Part shown: in pieces, positions 1 to 6,477 of the stretch
How the letters are laid out: each line of letters starts with the position of its first letter
Position numbering within the stretch: position 1 is the first letter of the stretch
Source: Planctomycetota bacterium
Lineage (GTDB): Bacteria; Planctomycetota; Planctomycetia; Isosphaerales; Isosphaeraceae
Length of the DNA: 10,992 bases
Direction of reading: 5' to 3'
Assembly (NCBI GenBank): GCA_021777685.1
Contig: JAJYDH010000182.1
Coordinates: 1-10,992 of the forward strand
The notes under the pieces: model-generated
The model's input: the letters and a program-made list of their open reading frames with translations, nothing else
What the model was told of the DNA's origin: nothing
Databases searched by the model: none
Translations under genes and position numbers: made by a program

Positions 1-86
1 GCCCCTCGCTGCCCCGCGAGGAGGCCCTGGCCAACGCCCCCAGGCGCAACGCCGACAGCTTCCTCGTCCCCGCCGTCCTCGACTGA
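1..86 (+). CDS. gatC: Asp-tRNA(Asn)/Glu-tRNA(Gln) amidotransferase subunit C, 3' end only
   Basis: This is the last 27 or so codons of an open frame that enters from the left edge and stops at TGA 84-86. The readable end contains LPREEALANAP and then SFLVPAVLD. That matches the typical GatC C-terminus, where a proline-rich LxREDxA..NAP segment is followed by a short F.VP.VL tail. GatC is the small subunit that clamps GatA to GatB in the GatCAB amidotransferase. The call is supported by gatA starting 118 nt downstream on the same strand and gatB further on. The start and most of the protein lie outside the window. Confidence 0.85.
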   Translation, partial: PSLPREEALANAPRRNADSFLVPAVLD

Positions 87-92
87 TCCGGG

Positions 93-203
93 CAGGACTC
101 AGGTCTCAGGACTGAGGACTCAATCACTGGACAGCCCTAACCGATCGTCCGATGTCGTCCGACTCGTGCCCAAGTCCTGAGCCCCAAGTCCTGAGTCCTT
201 TTT
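93..203 (+). repeat. Direct and inverted short repeats in the gatC-gatA gap
   Basis: The 118-nt gap is built from variants of the word AGGACTCAG and its complement. A 14-nt unit occurs twice in tandem (171-184 and 185-198) with one mismatch. AGGACTCAGG at 94-103 is the exact reverse complement of 190-199, and CTCAGGACT at 105-113 is the exact reverse complement of 173-181 and also of 187-195. The RNA could therefore fold into a long bulged stem whose 3' arm runs into T199-T203, ending one base before the gatA ATG. This resembles a terminator or attenuator but could equally be a repeat remnant. No Shine-Dalgarno sequence is visible in front of gatA. Confidence 0.6.
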
Positions 204-204
204 C

Positions 205-1701
205 ATGACCGACCCGACCCGCTCGACCGCCGTGGGGCTGCTCGCCCGGATGAACGCCGGGGCCATCTCGGCCGAGGAGGTGACCCGGATCTACCTCGAC
301 CGCATCGACCGCCTCGAAGGCCAGATCAAGGCGTTCCTCCACCGGGACGCCGACGCCTCGCTGGCGAAGGCCCGCGACGTCGACGCCCGTCGGAAGGCCG
401 GGAAACCCGTCGGGGCGCTCGCCGGCGTGCCCATCGCCCTCAAGGACGTGCTCTGCACGAAGGGCGAGCCGACCACCTGCGCCAGCCGGATGCTCCAGAA
501 CTTCCGGCCGCCCTACAACGCCACGGTCATCGAGAAATTGATCGCCGCCGACGCGATCCCGGTCGGCAAGACCAACATGGACGAGTTCGCCATGGGCTCG
601 TCGACCGAGAACAGCGCCTTCGGCCCGACCCGCAACCCTTGGGACACCGACCGGATCCCCGGCGGGTCGTCGGGGGGCTCGGCCGCGGCCGTCGCGGCGG
701 ATTTCGCGCCGATCTCGCTCGGCTCGGACACCGGCGGCTCGATCCGCCAGCCCGCCGCGCTCTGCGGGATCGTCGGCCTCAAGCCGACCTACGGCCGGGT
801 CAGCCGCTACGGCCTGATCGCCTTCGCCAGCTCGCTCGACCAGATCGGCCCGTTCTCGCACGACCTCGCCGACACGGCCCTCTTGCTCAAGATCATCTCG
901 GGCAAGGACCCGCTCGACGCCACGAGCGTCGACGAGCCCGTCCCCGACTACCCGGCGTCGCTCGACACGCCCCCCGACACCCTGCGGATCGGGCTGGTCC
1001 GCGAGTTCTTCGGCGAGGGGCTCGACCCCGAGGTCGAGGCCGCCATCCGCGAGGCGATCCGTGTCTACGAGGCCGCCGGCGCGACGGTCAAGGAGGTCTC
1101 GCTCCCGCACTCGAAGTACGGGGCCCCGGCCTATTATCTGGTCGCCCCGGCCGAGTGCTCCAGCAACCTCGCCCGCTACGACGGGACGATCTACGGCCAC
1201 CGGGCCGAGGACTTCTCGCCCGCCTCGCCCGAGGAAAAAGACCTCCCGCCCCTGATCCGGATGATGATGGCCAGCCGAGCCGAGGGGTTCGGCCCCGAGG
1301 TCAAGCGACGGATCATGCTCGGCACGTTCGCCCTCTCGGCCGGCTACGCCGACCAGTATTACAACCAGGCGCTCAAGGTCCGCCGCCTGATCCGCAACGA
1401 CTTCGACGCCGCCTTCAAGGACGTCGACGTCCTGATCGGCCCGACGACGCCGACCGCCGCGTTCAAGCTCGGCGAGAAGACCGCCGACCCGCTGGCGATG
1501 TACCTCTCCGACATCTACACCATCACCACCAACCTCGCCGGCATCCCCGGCCTGAGCATCCCCTGCGGCCTCACGAAATCCGGACTACCGATCGGCCTCC
1601 AGCTCCTCGCCCCGGCCTTCGCCGAGGACAAGTTGCTGAGGACGGCGCGGGTGTTCGAGAAGGCGACGGATTGGCATACTAAGCGGCCGGTGCTGGTATA
1701 A
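205..1701 (+). CDS. gatA: Asp-tRNA(Asn)/Glu-tRNA(Gln) amidotransferase subunit A
   Basis: GatA (498 aa, normal family length) is the glutaminase of cytoplasmic GatCAB. It hydrolyses glutamine and passes ammonia to GatB, which amidates misacylated Glu-tRNA(Gln) or Asp-tRNA(Asn). It is an amidase-signature protein with the full Ser-cisSer-Lys set by motif: Lys80 in GVPIALKD, cis-Ser155 in PGGSSGGSA and nucleophile Ser179 in SDTGGSIRQPA. The spacing fits the 79/154/178 triad known from Staphylococcus aureus GatA. The ATG at 205 is chosen because it gives the expected N-terminal helix ending EEVTRIYLDRI; there is no Shine-Dalgarno sequence before it, only a repeat-rich T-ended leader. The stop codon overlaps the next ATG as TAATG. 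Codon use is strongly C/G-ending, and nothing is missing or broken. Confidence 0.97.
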   Translation: MTDPTRSTAVGLLARMNAGAISAEEVTRIYLDRIDRLEGQIKAFLHRDADASLAKARDVDARRKAGKPVGALAGVPIALKDVLCTKGEPTTCASRMLQNFRPPYNATVIEKLIAADAIPVGKTNMDEFAMGSSTENSAFGPTRNPWDTDRIPGGSSGGSAAAVAADFAPISLGSDTGGSIRQPAALCGIVGLKPTYGRVSRYGLIAFASSLDQIGPFSHDLADTALLLKIISGKDPLDATSVDEPVPDYPASLDTPPDTLRIGLVREFFGEGLDPEVEAAIREAIRVYEAAGATVKEVSLPHSKYGAPAYYLVAPAECSSNLARYDGTIYGHRAEDFSPASPEEKDLPPLIRMMMASRAEGFGPEVKRRIMLGTFALSAGYADQYYNQALKVRRLIRNDFDAAFKDVDVLIGPTTPTAAFKLGEKTADPLAMYLSDIYTITTNLAGIPGLSIPCGLTKSGLPIGLQLLAPAFAEDKLLRTARVFEKATDWHTKRPVLV

Positions 1702-2147
1702 TGGCGGGCGTGAGGAAATTCGCAAAGCTTGGCACTCCATTGGCCGATCTGCAAGCGGCGTTGACGGATCGTCTTCAGGATGCGGAGGTCTTGATCGGAG
1801 GAAGCTGCCATGACTCGTCGATCGCGATGGGACTCTACGCCCTGGAGATCGCGCTCAAGATCGCGATCTGTCGCCGTCTTGATCTGGAAGCATTACCCGT
1901 CGAATTTCAAATCCACGACTTCGAAGGTCTCCTCGTCCTGACGGGCCTCAGTAGACGATTGGAAGCCCCGGCGCATGCGGCAGTCAGGAAGCACTGGGCC
2001 TACCTGGTCGGAAAATTCCGATCGGCACAGGTCAATGAATTGCGTTACGCCCGAGGGAGATTTTCGGCCCGCCAAGCCCGGGATGCCCTCCGACGCCTCA
2101 AAGACACGAACGAAGGACTGATCCCATGGCTCTCAGCCCAATCATGA
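1701..2147 (+). CDS. Probable HEPN-domain protein between gatA and gatB
   Basis: A 148-aa soluble, mostly helical protein. Residues about 38-83 (a GLYALEIALKIAIC helix, then IHDFEGLLVLTGL) resemble the pattern of small HEPN proteins, in which a helix like GYA.E.ALKA is followed by .HDLE.LL.LAGL. The last 35 residues (LRYARG, then FSARQARDAL and IPWL) fit the final HEPN helix. An R86-x5-H92 motif is compatible with the HEPN RNase signature R-x(4-6)-H, but it lies earlier than I would expect, so catalysis is uncertain. The start overlaps the gatA stop (TAATG) with no Shine-Dalgarno sequence, which suggests coupled translation. GC is visibly lower than in gatA and many codons end in A or T, a sign of transfer. 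HEPN proteins often work as toxins or RNases with a neighbouring partner. The fold call is by eye; function is not established. Confidence 0.6.
   Translation: MAGVRKFAKLGTPLADLQAALTDRLQDAEVLIGGSCHDSSIAMGLYALEIALKIAICRRLDLEALPVEFQIHDFEGLLVLTGLSRRLEAPAHAAVRKHWAYLVGKFRSAQVNELRYARGRFSARQARDALRRLKDTNEGLIPWLSAQS
2113..2117 (+). promoter_or_regulatory. Ribosome binding site AAGGA for the 2126 gene
   Basis: AAGGA lies 8 nt before the ATG at 2126, inside the end of the HEPN-like gene. It favours 2126 over the in-frame ATG at 2144. The 2144 codon makes a classic ATGA overlap with the upstream stop and has no comparable site in front of it. Confidence 0.55.
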
Positions 2148-2803
2148 AACGGGCAATCCGGAGGGTTGCCGACGTCCTGGGCGCCTATGCCCGCGAGCAT
2201 GGCTGGTGGCCCCTCGATTTTCGCCTCTACTACCGGGCGAATGAGAAGTGGGGGAAGATTGATATTCTGTTCGTCTCCGATGGATTCGATGGCCTTGATG
2301 AACACGAAGCGTATGTTTCTGTCATGGATCATCTCGGGCGCTGGGTGAGCGACGAGCCGGAACTCGCGAATGCCATCGGGCTGGTGCTCCAGACATTCAA
2401 GGAGACCGAGGAGGGTGGACTTTACTCGATCCCTCGGTCTTACAACCCGGTGAGACCGAGGGATCTCGTCGTCCGGGCCCTGAACGAAGTTTCGAGCCTG
2501 GTCGTGAAGTATGCAAGGGACCAGGCCTGGGCCGACCAAGATTTCAACTTCTTCTATCGTATCGATCCGACGAACCAGGCCAGACTCCAGATCGTTGTGA
2601 CGGCACCGGAGGGGGTCGATTCGGCGGGCCATGGTGGTTACACATTGGAAGGCTACATTCGCTCTCGGCTCTTCGATGAGCCGAACATCCTCCGCACATG
2701 CGAACTGAAAGTCAGGACGCCACTTGCCCAAGCCGAAGCCGGCGATCTTCAGAAACTCGGCTACAAGGAGTTTCTCCCGATGCCGCGCTCGCTCATTTTA
2801 TGA
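2126..2803 (+). CDS. Unrecognised protein with two tandem copies of one domain
   Basis: A 225-aa protein I do not recognise. It has no signal peptide and no membrane segment. It carries an internal duplication: residues about 13-92 and 118-199 share YAR[ED]..xW...DF..[FY]YR, a following hydrophobic strand and a [VS/F]DEP-like segment near the end. Examples are YAREHGWWPLDFRLYYR in copy one and YARDQAWADQDFNFFYR in copy two. The two copies have diverged well beyond a recent duplication. The tail (GDLQKLGYKEFLPMP) is outside both. The gene overlaps the HEPN-like gene by 22 nt from the ATG at 2126; an in-frame ATG at 2144 would give a 4-nt ATGA overlap and lose six residues. Composition matches the HEPN-like gene rather than gatA/gatB, so the two probably arrived together. 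A partner, antitoxin or immunity role is inference only. There is no nucleotidyltransferase GS...D motif, so it is not a standard MNT antitoxin. Confidence 0.75.
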   Translation: MALSPIMKRAIRRVADVLGAYAREHGWWPLDFRLYYRANEKWGKIDILFVSDGFDGLDEHEAYVSVMDHLGRWVSDEPELANAIGLVLQTFKETEEGGLYSIPRSYNPVRPRDLVVRALNEVSSLVVKYARDQAWADQDFNFFYRIDPTNQARLQIVVTAPEGVDSAGHGGYTLEGYIRSRLFDEPNILRTCELKVRTPLAQAEAGDLQKLGYKEFLPMPRSLIL

Positions 2804-2817
2804 GTCTGAATCCATGA
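2800..2817 (+). other. Five-codon mini-ORF bridging to gatB
   Basis: ATG at 2800 overlaps the stop of the duplicated-domain gene (ATGA 2800-2803). It reads five codons (MSLNP) to a TGA at 2815-2817, which itself overlaps the gatB ATG at 2814 (ATGA 2814-2817). The layout could carry a terminating ribosome to the gatB start in two steps. It may also be coincidence, since nothing else shows it is translated. Confidence 0.3.
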
Positions 2818-4289
2818 GCTATACAATGATCATCGGCCTCGAAGTCCACGTCCAGCTCACGACCGAGAGCAAGATGTTCACGTCGTGCGGGACCGACTTC
2901 GGCCTGCCCCCCAACACCCAGACCGATCCCGTCTCGCTCGGGATGCCGGGGACTCTCCCGGTCATGAACGGCAGGGCGTTCGAGCTGGCGCTGAAGACGG
3001 CCGTCGCCCTGGGCGCGGACATCGCCGGGTTCACCAAGTGGGACCGGAAGAACTACTACTATCCCGACCTGCCCAAGAATTATCAGATCAGCCAGTATGA
3101 CCTGCCGTTCAGCACCGGCGGCCGGCTGGAGATCCCCCCGCAGAAGGACGGCTCGGGCGGCGGGCGATGCGCCCTGACCCGCGTCCATCTCGAAGAAGAC
3201 ACCGGCAAGCTGACCCACGGCGCCGGGGGGTTCTCCGAGGTGGACCTCAACCGCGCGGGCATCCCGCTGATGGAGATCGTCTCCGAGCCGGAGATCCGCA
3301 CCCCGCAGGACGCCAAGGCGTGCCTGGAGGAACTCCGGCTCACGCTCCGCTACCTCGGCGTCTCGGACTGCGAGATGCAGGAGGGGAGCCTCCGGTGCGA
3401 CGCCAACGTCAACATCCACATCGATGTCGACGGCAAGAAGGTCGCCACGCCGATCGTCGAGATCAAGAACCTGAACAGCTTCCGGTCGGTCGAGCGGGCC
3501 ATCCAGTACGAGGCCGAACGTCAGTTCGACCAGTGGAAGAAGGACGGCAAGACGATCAAGGACGCCCCCAAGCAGACCCGAGGCTGGAGCGACCCCGAGG
3601 GCGTCACCAAGGTCCAGCGCGAGAAGGAGACGGCGGCCGACTACCGCTATTTCCCCGAGCCCGACCTCGTCCCCGTCGTGGTCGACGACGCCTGGATCGC
3701 CCGGGTCAAGGCGTCGATCGGCGAGCTTCCCTCGGAGCGTCGCCGGCGGTTCTCCTCGGAATACGGCCTGTCGGACTACGACGCCAACGTCCTCGTCGAG
3801 CAGGGGCAGGACGTGGCCGACTATTACGACGCCGTCGCGAAGGCGACCGGCGCCTACAAGCTGGCGAGCAACTGGGTCCAGCAGGACATCCTCCGGATCG
3901 TCAAGGAACGCAAGGTCCCGATCGGCGAATGTCCGGTCGGCCCGGCGGCCCTCGCCGACCTGATCAACCGGGTGGGCCGGTCGGAGTTGAACACGAACCA
4001 GGGGCGCGAGGTGCTCGGCAAGATGATCGAGACCGGCGAGCCGGCCGAGGCGATCATCGAGGCCGGCGGCTACAGGATGGTCTCCGACAAGGGGGCCATC
4101 GCCGCCGCCGTCGAGGCCGCGCTCGCCGCCAACCCCAAGGCGATCGAGGACCTGAAGGGGGGCAAGAAGAAGCCCGAGGCCGTCAAGGGCTTCCTCCGAG
4201 GGCAGGTCATGAAGCAGACCGGCGGCAAGGCCGACCCCGCCCTCGTCGGCGAATTGCTCGACGCGAAGCTCGCCGAGCTGGCAGGCTGA
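2814..4289 (+). CDS. gatB: Asp-tRNA(Asn)/Glu-tRNA(Gln) amidotransferase subunit B
   Basis: GatB (491 aa, normal length) binds the misacylated tRNA, phosphorylates its Glu or Asp side chain with ATP and amidates it with ammonia channelled from GatA. The N-terminal cradle domain starts with IIGLEVHVQL and carries the family signature beginning DRKNYYYPDLPKNYQISQ at residues 77-94. The C-terminal part (about 350-491) is the helical/YqeY tRNA-binding region, ending GFLRGQVMKQTGGKADPALV. The cysteine-rich CPVCLG version of the early loop seen in some GatB is replaced here by DPVSLGMPG. ATG 2814 is chosen because the in-frame start at 2724 would add 30 residues encoded inside the preceding gene and absent from the family; ATG 2826 is a possible alternative. 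No Shine-Dalgarno sequence is evident, so it probably depends on coupling to upstream translation. Confidence 0.96.
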   Translation: MSYTMIIGLEVHVQLTTESKMFTSCGTDFGLPPNTQTDPVSLGMPGTLPVMNGRAFELALKTAVALGADIAGFTKWDRKNYYYPDLPKNYQISQYDLPFSTGGRLEIPPQKDGSGGGRCALTRVHLEEDTGKLTHGAGGFSEVDLNRAGIPLMEIVSEPEIRTPQDAKACLEELRLTLRYLGVSDCEMQEGSLRCDANVNIHIDVDGKKVATPIVEIKNLNSFRSVERAIQYEAERQFDQWKKDGKTIKDAPKQTRGWSDPEGVTKVQREKETAADYRYFPEPDLVPVVVDDAWIARVKASIGELPSERRRRFSSEYGLSDYDANVLVEQGQDVADYYDAVAKATGAYKLASNWVQQDILRIVKERKVPIGECPVGPAALADLINRVGRSELNTNQGREVLGKMIETGEPAEAIIEAGGYRMVSDKGAIAAAVEAALAANPKAIEDLKGGKKKPEAVKGFLRGQVMKQTGGKADPALVGELLDAKLAELAG

Positions 4290-4320
4290 TCTCGACCCGA
4301 ACTCCAGGAGTGAGCGACCC

Positions 4321-5187
4321 ATGCCGCCGACCGACCGCAGGACGTTCTTGAAGGCCGCCGGGGCGACCCTGGCCGCCTCGACGATCGCGATCCCTTCGGC
4401 CCGGGCCGAGGAGCCGAAGATGAGGTGGAAGAAGGCGTTCATGCTCGGGACCTCGCAGGGCCCCGTGCTCAAGCAGTTCCAGCTCCTCCGCGAGGCCGGG
4501 TTCGAGGGCGTGGAGCTGCTCAGTCCCAACAAACTTGACCGCGACGAGGTCCTCAAGGCCCGCGACGAGACCGGCCTGGTGATCCACGGCGTCTCGGGCT
4601 CGGTCCACTGGAACTCGCCGCTGTCGAGCCCCGACCCGGCCGTCGTCGAGAAGGGCCTCGCCGCGATCCGCCAGTCGATCGCCGACGTCAAGGCGTATGG
4701 CGGGACGACGGTGCTGCTGGTCCCGGCGGTCGTGAACCCGAAGGTCTCTCACCGCGAGGCTTACACGCGCTCGCAGGCCAACATCCGCAAGATCCTCCCC
4801 GAGGCCGAGGCGGCCGGGATCAAGATCGCCATCGAGGAGGTCTGGAACAAGTTCCTCCTCAGCGCCCCCGAGTTCGCCCGCTACATCGACGAGTTCGGCA
4901 CGCCCGCCGTCGGGGCCTACTTCGACGTCGGCAACGTGGTCGAGTATGGCTATCCGCAGGAGTGGATCAGGGAGCTGGGCAAGCGCATCCTCAAGGTCCA
5001 CGTCAAGGAGTACGCCAAGGCCAAGCGGTTCGGCTACTCCCTGGGCGAAGGGGAGATCGACTGGGCCGCCGTCCGCTCGGCGTTCATCGACGTGGGCTAC
5101 GACGGCTGGATCACCGCCGAGGTCGGCTTCGGGGACCTCGACGCGATGAAGGACGTCGTCCGGCGGATGGACAAGATCCTGGGTTGA
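4321..5187 (+). CDS. Tat-exported sugar phosphate isomerase/epimerase-family TIM-barrel protein
   Basis: A 288-aa protein of the xylose isomerase-like TIM-barrel (AP_endonuc_2) superfamily. The N-terminus has a twin-arginine signal: DRRTFLKAAGA, then an alanine-rich stretch and a likely cut near SARA-EE at about residue 30. The protein is therefore expected outside the cytoplasm, as is common for this family in planctomycetes. By motif, the metal-binding residues are Glu172 (IAIEEVWN), Asp202 (FDVGN), His227 (KVHVKEY) and Glu267 (ITAEVGF). GEGEIDW at 242-248 is typical of the epimerase-like branch. It probably isomerises or otherwise transforms a sugar or polyol with a divalent metal; the substrate cannot be read from sequence. 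AGGAG at 4306-4310, 10 nt before the ATG, supports the start. It lies 31 nt after gatB and may be read through from it, but its role is unrelated. Confidence 0.9.
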   Translation: MPPTDRRTFLKAAGATLAASTIAIPSARAEEPKMRWKKAFMLGTSQGPVLKQFQLLREAGFEGVELLSPNKLDRDEVLKARDETGLVIHGVSGSVHWNSPLSSPDPAVVEKGLAAIRQSIADVKAYGGTTVLLVPAVVNPKVSHREAYTRSQANIRKILPEAEAAGIKIAIEEVWNKFLLSAPEFARYIDEFGTPAVGAYFDVGNVVEYGYPQEWIRELGKRILKVHVKEYAKAKRFGYSLGEGEIDWAAVRSAFIDVGYDGWITAEVGFGDLDAMKDVVRRMDKILG

Positions 5188-5204
5188 GGATGGATTGACG
5201 ATGA

Positions 5205-5233
5205 TCGATGGGCGATGGATGATCGCCCATCGA
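5205..5233. terminator. Perfect hairpin between convergent genes
   Basis: TCGATGGGCGAT (5205-5216) and ATCGCCCATCGA (5222-5233) form a perfect 12-bp stem with a 5-nt loop. It lies in the 60-nt gap between the plus-strand TIM-barrel gene and the minus-strand cupin gene, which converge. The position fits a bidirectional terminator. No T-run follows on either side, so it would be atypical for an intrinsic terminator; it could instead protect transcript ends. Confidence 0.55.
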
Positions 5234-5247
5234 CCTTCACCGATCGA

Positions 5248-5730
5248 TCACTTGCCGTCCTTGCCGGCCCACTTGATGAAGTAGAAGACGATCGGCGTGT
5301 CGCCGGTGTTGACGATCCCGTGGGGGACGTTGGGCGCGGTATACATCACCGAGCCCGGGCCGACCCTGGTGATCTTGCCGTCGACGTCGATCTCGCCGTG
5401 GCCTTGCTCGATCACCATGACCTCCTCCTCGGCGTGAGTGTGGGGCGGGTGGGGAGTCTTCCCCGGGTCGAGCAGGAGCCGGCCGGTGACGAACTTGGAG
5501 CTGCCGGGGGTGTCGCCCGCCAGGTAGATCCCCAGCTTGCCGACGACGCTGCCCCGGTCGCTGAAGTCGGCCTGCTTGACCTGGTCGAGCGTGACGGTCC
5601 GCGACTTCAGCAGCTCCTCCTTCTGGGCGGCGAACGAACGCTCGCGCCCGGCCCAGCCGAGCGCGAGGGTCAGGACGAGGGCACCGAGTCCCAGGGTCTG
5701 CGGGCGAGGGCGGAAGCGGTTCGACGGCAT
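5248..5730 (-). CDS. Exported single-domain cupin protein
   Basis: A 160-aa protein with a Sec-type signal or N-terminal anchor (basic start, hydrophobic residues about 11-28, possible cut after SFAA near 35) followed by one cupin beta-barrel. Cupin motif 1 appears as PHPPHTHAEEEVMVIEQGHG, giving His97, His99 and Glu103; motif 2 (GPGSVMYTAPNVPHGIVN) gives His137. That is the complete 3-His/1-Glu metal set, so a metal-binding, possibly enzymatic or sensory protein is likely. The substrate is unknown. It follows the cyclase gene by 41 nt on the same strand and is probably the last gene of that operon. A GGAG lies 10 nt before the ATG. Its export separates it from the predicted cytoplasmic cyclase, so a shared pathway is not shown. 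Confidence 0.88.
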   Translation of the reverse strand: MPSNRFRPRPQTLGLGALVLTLALGWAGRERSFAAQKEELLKSRTVTLDQVKQADFSDRGSVVGKLGIYLAGDTPGSSKFVTGRLLLDPGKTPHPPHTHAEEEVMVIEQGHGEIDVDGKITRVGPGSVMYTAPNVPHGIVNTGDTPIVFYFIKWAGKDGK

Positions 5731-5771
5731 CGTTCGCTGGCTCCGGTGGAGAGTGGGTTCACCGCCGGATC

Positions 5772-6455
5772 TTAAACGACGGGCCGGCCCGGTCGCGAGG
5801 GAATTTCCAGGTCGTTCCCGTCCGGTCCCAGGCGGGCCCGGAAGTGGTAATAATCCAGCGGGAATCCGCCGATGTCCGCCTGGCGGGCGTCGAAGCGGTA
5901 ACCGCCCGGGTTGAGGGCCCGGAACGCGGACTCGGTCAGGAGGATCTCCGAGCTGGCGGCCACGTCCTCGCCGAGCTTGGAGGCGACGTTGACCTCGCAG
6001 CCGAAGATGTCCTCGTCGTCGATGACGAGGATCGGCCCGTGGCCGATCCCGACGCTCCCGAAGATATCGTGATCGTCGGGGACCACGCCGTTGATCGCGT
6101 CGAAGGCCGCGAGGATGTCGAGGGCCCCTTCGAGGGCCTTTGTCGGGCCGTCGAAGATGGCGAACATGTTGTCGGCCTCCACCTTGATCACCCGCCCGCC
6201 GTTGGCGATCACCGCGGGGCGGGCGGCGAAGTACATCTCCGCGATCATCGCCATGTACGAGATGATCCCGAGTTGCCGCGAGAGCCGCGTGAACCCGACC
6301 ATGTCGAGGACCAGGATCGTCAGCTCGCGCTCGAAGTTGGAGCGGATCTGGGCGTCGAGCTCCTCGGACCGCTCGGGGTGCTGATTCCGCTCGGCGAGCA
6401 ATCCTCGGAGGAGGACCCGGCCCGGCAGATCGCGGTGCGCGGCGGACATCTTCAT
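5772..6455 (-). CDS. Class III adenylate/guanylate cyclase domain protein
   Basis: A 227-aa protein that is little more than one class III nucleotidyl cyclase domain after a 45-residue N-terminal helix, with no transmembrane or sensor domain. The first metal Asp is Asp51 (ILVLDMVGFT). The second motif reads VIKVEADNMFAIF, with Lys91 and metal Asp95, where many cyclases have GD rather than AD. EDIFGCEVNVASK gives Asp149 and Asn156. Lys91 plus Asp149 matches the adenine-selecting Lys/Asp pair. The transition-state Arg expected four residues after Asn156 is Lys160; I recall this as shared by a subfamily with EADN and ASKLGED. Such domains are active as homodimers. The start at 6455 is chosen over the longer frame from 6497 because a perfect GGAGGT precedes it. 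It begins 22 nt after the EboF-like gene and likely shares its transcript. Activity is plausible, not proven. Confidence 0.88.
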   Translation of the reverse strand: MKMSAAHRDLPGRVLLRGLLAERNQHPERSEELDAQIRSNFERELTILVLDMVGFTRLSRQLGIISYMAMIAEMYFAARPAVIANGGRVIKVEADNMFAIFDGPTKALEGALDILAAFDAINGVVPDDHDIFGSVGIGHGPILVIDDEDIFGCEVNVASKLGEDVAASSEILLTESAFRALNPGGYRFDARQADIGGFPLDYYHFRARLGPDGNDLEIPSRPGRPVV

Positions 6456-6460
6456 CGACG

Positions 6461-6466
6461 ACCTCC
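6461..6466 (-). promoter_or_regulatory. Shine-Dalgarno GGAGGT setting the cyclase start
   Basis: On the minus strand GGAGGT stands 5 nt before the ATG at 6455. It lies between the stop of the EboF-like gene (6478) and the cyclase, and it rules against the upstream in-frame start at 6497, which would overlap that gene. Confidence 0.75.
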
Positions 6467-6477
6467 GGACGGATGGT

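Noticed and set aside
124..1200. 358-codon minus-strand frame opposite gatA
   Set aside because: Low-complexity Arg/Val/Asp/Gly-rich translation, antisense to a complete gatA.
1701..2803. Standard HEPN-MNT toxin-antitoxin pair
   Set aside because: The partner shows no nucleotidyltransferase GS...D motif and has a duplicated, unrelated-looking domain.
2724..2813. Longer gatB reading from an ATG at 2724
   Set aside because: The added 30 residues lie inside the preceding gene in another frame and have no counterpart before the conserved IIGLEVHVQL start of GatB.
2793..4691. 632-codon open frame on the minus strand opposite gatB and the TIM-barrel gene
   Set aside because: It is antisense to two clearly recognised genes. 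Its protein is repetitive Leu/Arg/Asp/Gly-rich text typical of antisense frames in GC-rich DNA.
4321..5187. TIM-barrel gene as EboE, partner of the EboF-like gene
   Set aside because: It carries a Tat signal, lies on the opposite strand beyond a convergent hairpin and reads like a general sugar isomerase/epimerase-family protein.
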